Shown here in pieces: positions 47,780 to 50,188 of a stretch of DNA of 50,188 nt; position 1 is the stretch's first letter, and each line of letters begins with the position of its first letter. Position numbers and translations under genes: made by a program. Below the pieces are notes generated by a model that worked only from the letters and a program-made list of their open reading frames with translations, had not been told where the DNA came from and searched no databases. The stretch comes from Streptomyces jeddahensis. Its GTDB lineage: Bacteria; Actinomycetota; Actinomycetes; Streptomycetales; Streptomycetaceae. The stretch lies in the NCBI RefSeq assembly GCF_001642995.1, contig NZ_LOHS01000030.1, forward strand, positions 1 through 50,188, given 5' to 3'.

Positions 47780-50068
47780 ATGAAGTTCACTGACGGCTTC
47801 TGGCTCATGCGTGACGGCGTCCGCGCCTCGTACGCCACCGAGGTGCGCGACGTGCGCGCCACCGCCGACCGTTTCACCGCGTACGCCTCCGTCAAGCGGG
47901 TGCAGCGCCGGGGCGACACGCTCAACTCGGCCCTGCTCACCGTCGACTGCTTCTCACCGGCCGAGGGCGTGATCGGCGTACGCCTCACGCACCACGCCGG
48001 ACGGCGTCACCGCGGACCGGACTTCGAGCTGCCGGGAGCCGCCCTGGACGCGGGCGCCGGCCGTGTGCGCCGGGACGGGTCGGTGACCGAACTCGTCAGC
48101 GGCCCTCTCACCCTGCGGCTGGACACGGCGGCACCTTGGGGCCTCACCTTCCTCGGCGAGGACGGCCGCGAACTGACCTCCGCCGGACACCGGGGCACCG
48201 GCTTCGTCACCACGGACGACGGCTCGCACCAGATGCTGGCCCAGCTGGCCCTCGGTGTCGGCGAGAACGTCTACGGCCTCGGCGAGCGCTTCACCCCGTA
48301 CGTGAAGAACGGCCAGGTCGTCGACATGTGGCAGGCCGACGGCGGTACCAGCAGCGAGCAGGCGTACAAGAACATCCCCTTCTACCTCTCCTCGCGCGGC
48401 TACGGCGTCTTCGTCAACCACCCGGGCAAGGTCTCCTTCGAGGTCGGCTCCGAGTCCGTCGGCCAGGTGCAGTTCAGCGTCGAGGACCAGTCGCTGGAGT
48501 ACTACGTCGTCGCCGGGCCGTCACCGAAGGACGTGCTCAGCCGGTACACGGCGCTGACCGGACGTGCCGCGCTGCCGCCGGCCTGGTCCTTCGGGCTGTG
48601 GCTGACGACCTCCTTCACCACGTCGTACGACGAGGAGACGGTGACGTCCTTCGTGGACGGCATGGCCGAGCGCGACATCCCGCTCACCGTCTTCCACTTC
48701 GACTGCTTCTGGATGCGCGAGTACCAGTGGTGCGACTTCGAGTGGGACCCGGAGGTCTTCCCGGACCCGGTCGGGATGCTCGCGCGGCTCAAGGAGCGCG
48801 GCCTGCGGATCTGCGTCTGGATCAACCCGTACATCGGGCAGAAGTCCGCCCTCTTCGACGAAGCCGCCGAGAAGGGCTACCTGGTGCGCACCGCCGACGG
48901 CGACGTGTGGCAGTGGGACCTGTGGCAGGCCGGTATGGGCCTCGTGGACTTCACCAACCCGGAGGCCTGCGCCTGGTTCCAGTCGAAGCTGAAGGTGCTG
49001 CTCGACCAGGGCGTCGACGGCTTCAAGACGGACTTCGGCGAGCGCATCCCGACGGATGTGGTGTGGCACGACGGCTCCGACCCGGAGCGTATGCACAACT
49101 ACTACACCCAGCTCTACAACCGCACCGTCTTCGAACTCCTGGAGAAGGAGCGCGGCCAGGGCGAGGCCGTCCTCTTCGCCCGCTCCGCCACGGCAGGCGG
49201 ACAGCAGTTCCCCGTGCACTGGGGCGGTGACTGCTGGGCCTCCTTCGAGGCCATGGCCGAATCACTGCGCGGCGGACTGTCCCTTGGCCTGTCGGGCTTC
49301 GGTTTCTGGAGCCACGACATCGGCGGGTTCGAGGGCACGCCCGACCCGGAGGTCTTCAAGCGCTGGCTCGCCTTCGGCCTGCTGTCCTCGCACAGCCGGC
49401 TGCACGGGTCGTCGTCGTACCGGGTGCCGTGGGCGTTCGGTGACGAAGCGGTCGACGTGGCCCGGCAGTTCACGCTGCTCAAGCACCGTCTGATGCCGTA
49501 TCTGTACGGTGCCGCCGTCGAGGCCCACCGCACCGGCGTGCCCATGATGCGGCCGATGCTGCTTGAGTTCCCGCAGGACCCGACGTGCCGCACCCTCGAC
49601 CGGCAGTACATGCTCGGCCCCGACCTGCTCGTGGCGCCCGTCTTCACCGCCGAGGGCGACGTCGAGTACTACCTGCCCGAGGGCACCTGGACGCACCTGC
49701 TGACCGGAGAGACCGTCACCGGCCCGGTGTGGCGCGCCGAGAGGCACGGCTTCGACAGCCTGCCCCTCTATGTGCGCGAGGGCGCCGTGCTGCCGCTCGG
49801 CGCGGACGACCAGCGCCCCGACGGCGACTGGCTGGACGGCCTGACCCTGCGCGTACACGCCGCCGGCTCCCCTGCGTACGAGGCCGAGGTCACGGTGCCG
49901 GACCACAGCGGCGCCCCCGCGGCGACGTACCGCGTCGTGCGCGAGGGCGAGGTGCTGCGGGTCACCGCGCACGGTACGGACAGGGCGTTCCGTGTGGAGG
50001 TGCCGGGCGGTGGCGAGGCCTCGGCATCGGCGGAGGGCGCGGGCGAAGTGGTTCTGCGCCTGGGGTGA
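47780..50068 (+). CDS. yicI: GH31 alpha-xylosidase (YicI type)
   Basis: This 762-aa cytosolic enzyme closely follows E. coli YicI along its length. It shows GLGERFTPYVKNGQ, the subsite motif FHFDCFWMREYQW that marks alpha-xylosidases rather than alpha-glucosidases, the nucleophile D418 in KTDFGERIP and the acid/base D484 in HWGGDCWA, and SGFGFWSHDIGGFE and LLSSHSRLHGSSSYR. It would remove non-reducing alpha-xylose from xyloglucan oligosaccharides or isoprimeverose. GAGGA precedes the ATG. There is no signal peptide. It is divergent from the permease-GH1 operon and shares its operator region. Confidence 0.93.
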   Translation: MKFTDGFWLMRDGVRASYATEVRDVRATADRFTAYASVKRVQRRGDTLNSALLTVDCFSPAEGVIGVRLTHHAGRRHRGPDFELPGAALDAGAGRVRRDGSVTELVSGPLTLRLDTAAPWGLTFLGEDGRELTSAGHRGTGFVTTDDGSHQMLAQLALGVGENVYGLGERFTPYVKNGQVVDMWQADGGTSSEQAYKNIPFYLSSRGYGVFVNHPGKVSFEVGSESVGQVQFSVEDQSLEYYVVAGPSPKDVLSRYTALTGRAALPPAWSFGLWLTTSFTTSYDEETVTSFVDGMAERDIPLTVFHFDCFWMREYQWCDFEWDPEVFPDPVGMLARLKERGLRICVWINPYIGQKSALFDEAAEKGYLVRTADGDVWQWDLWQAGMGLVDFTNPEACAWFQSKLKVLLDQGVDGFKTDFGERIPTDVVWHDGSDPERMHNYYTQLYNRTVFELLEKERGQGEAVLFARSATAGGQQFPVHWGGDCWASFEAMAESLRGGLSLGLSGFGFWSHDIGGFEGTPDPEVFKRWLAFGLLSSHSRLHGSSSYRVPWAFGDEAVDVARQFTLLKHRLMPYLYGAAVEAHRTGVPMMRPMLLEFPQDPTCRTLDRQYMLGPDLLVAPVFTAEGDVEYYLPEGTWTHLLTGETVTGPVWRAERHGFDSLPLYVREGAVLPLGADDQRPDGDWLDGLTLRVHAAGSPAYEAEVTVPDHSGAPAATYRVVREGEVLRVTAHGTDRAFRVEVPGGGEASASAEGAGEVVLRLG

Positions 50069-50083
50069 GGCGCGGGCTGAGGT

Positions 50084-50124
50084 GCTGTCCTGCCTGACCG
50101 GCCGCCCCCGCCAGGCAGGACAGC
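50084..50124. terminator. 12-bp hairpin between convergent GH31 and acyl-CoA dehydrogenase genes
   Basis: GCTGTCCTGCCT and its perfect complement flank a 17-base loop, starting 16 bases after the GH31 stop and 12 bases from the end of the convergent gene. Confidence 0.85.
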
Positions 50125-50135
50125 TCTCTTGCGCC

Positions 50136-50188
50136 TTACGGCAGGTTGCGGGACATCACGATCCGCTGGACCTGGTTGGTGCCCTCGT
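50136..50188 (-). CDS. Acyl-CoA dehydrogenase, C-terminal end (partial)
   Basis: The minus-strand frame enters at the window edge and ends with TAA at 50136-50138. The visible EGTNQVQRIVMSRNLP is the conserved C-terminal tail of acyl-CoA dehydrogenases, where the EGTNQ segment contacts FAD. The rest of the gene lies outside the window. Confidence 0.85.
   Translation of the reverse strand, partial: EGTNQVQRIVMSRNLP

Noticed and set aside
1..50188. CRISPR arrays, tRNA or rRNA genes and integrase attachment sites
   Set aside because: No regularly spaced repeats, cloverleaf-like sequence, rRNA-like sequence or recombinase gene was seen on reading the window.

Overview
The window is very GC-rich with strong third-position G/C bias, uses many GTG and one TTG start, and carries families and extragenic repeats typical of Streptomyces, so I read it as an accessory, mostly catabolic stretch of a Streptomyces-like actinomycete chromosome. 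I saw no rRNA, tRNA, CRISPR array, phage or obvious antibiotic gene cluster. All functions are inferred from motifs and family knowledge; no searches were run.

Left end (1-3.0 kb) is scarred DNA: the tail of an unknown gene, a frameshifted SDR remnant, an intact WrbA-type quinone oxidoreductase with a strong terminator, a 22-codon stump of an interrupted gene, and two different IS256-type transposase tails joined at their broken ends. From 3.0 to 10 kb lies an aromatic-acid module: a VanA-type Rieske oxygenase, a 61-aa CxCG protein and a VanB-type reductase in one overlapping operon, facing an IclR regulator that is divergent from a TauABC/SsuABC-like importer. From 10 to 20 kb are a divergent pair of Tat-exported metallophosphoesterase and PHP-domain proteins, an MFS exporter plus M20 amidohydrolase divergent from a double-domain Lrp/AsnC regulator, and an alpha/beta hydrolase. 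From 20 to 23.5 kb are an acyl-CoA-synthetase-like enzyme and an ATP-grasp protein.

From 23.5 to 28.8 kb is a quinate/shikimate catabolic cluster: a QuiC-type 3-dehydroshikimate dehydratase, a QsuD-type quinate/shikimate dehydrogenase, a divergent TetR regulator and an MHS-family transporter. This path and the VanAB path would both end in protocatechuate.

From 28.8 to 39.6 kb is a plant-polysaccharide locus on the minus strand: LacI regulator, ABC sugar importer (binding protein plus two permeases), a secreted GH39-like enzyme with CBM35-like modules, a secreted GH43 arabinanase and a ricin-type lectin piece, with a GH36 alpha-galactosidase divergent from the regulator. Two copies of TGTGACCGGTCACA sit at the regulator/galactosidase junction. 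After a BCCT osmolyte transporter, a CBS-BON protein, a small conserved protein and a ROK regulator, the right end (44.4-50.1 kb) holds a GH1 beta-glucosidase with a sugar permease pair, divergent from a YicI-type GH31 alpha-xylosidase. This gene set suggests uptake and breakdown of xyloglucan-type oligosaccharides. Its control region has two CGAAGCGCTTCG palindromes, and related sites occur inside the arabinan locus. The first permease of this right-hand operon is frameshifted and lacks its first membrane segments, and no binding-protein gene is present. The window ends inside an acyl-CoA dehydrogenase gene.
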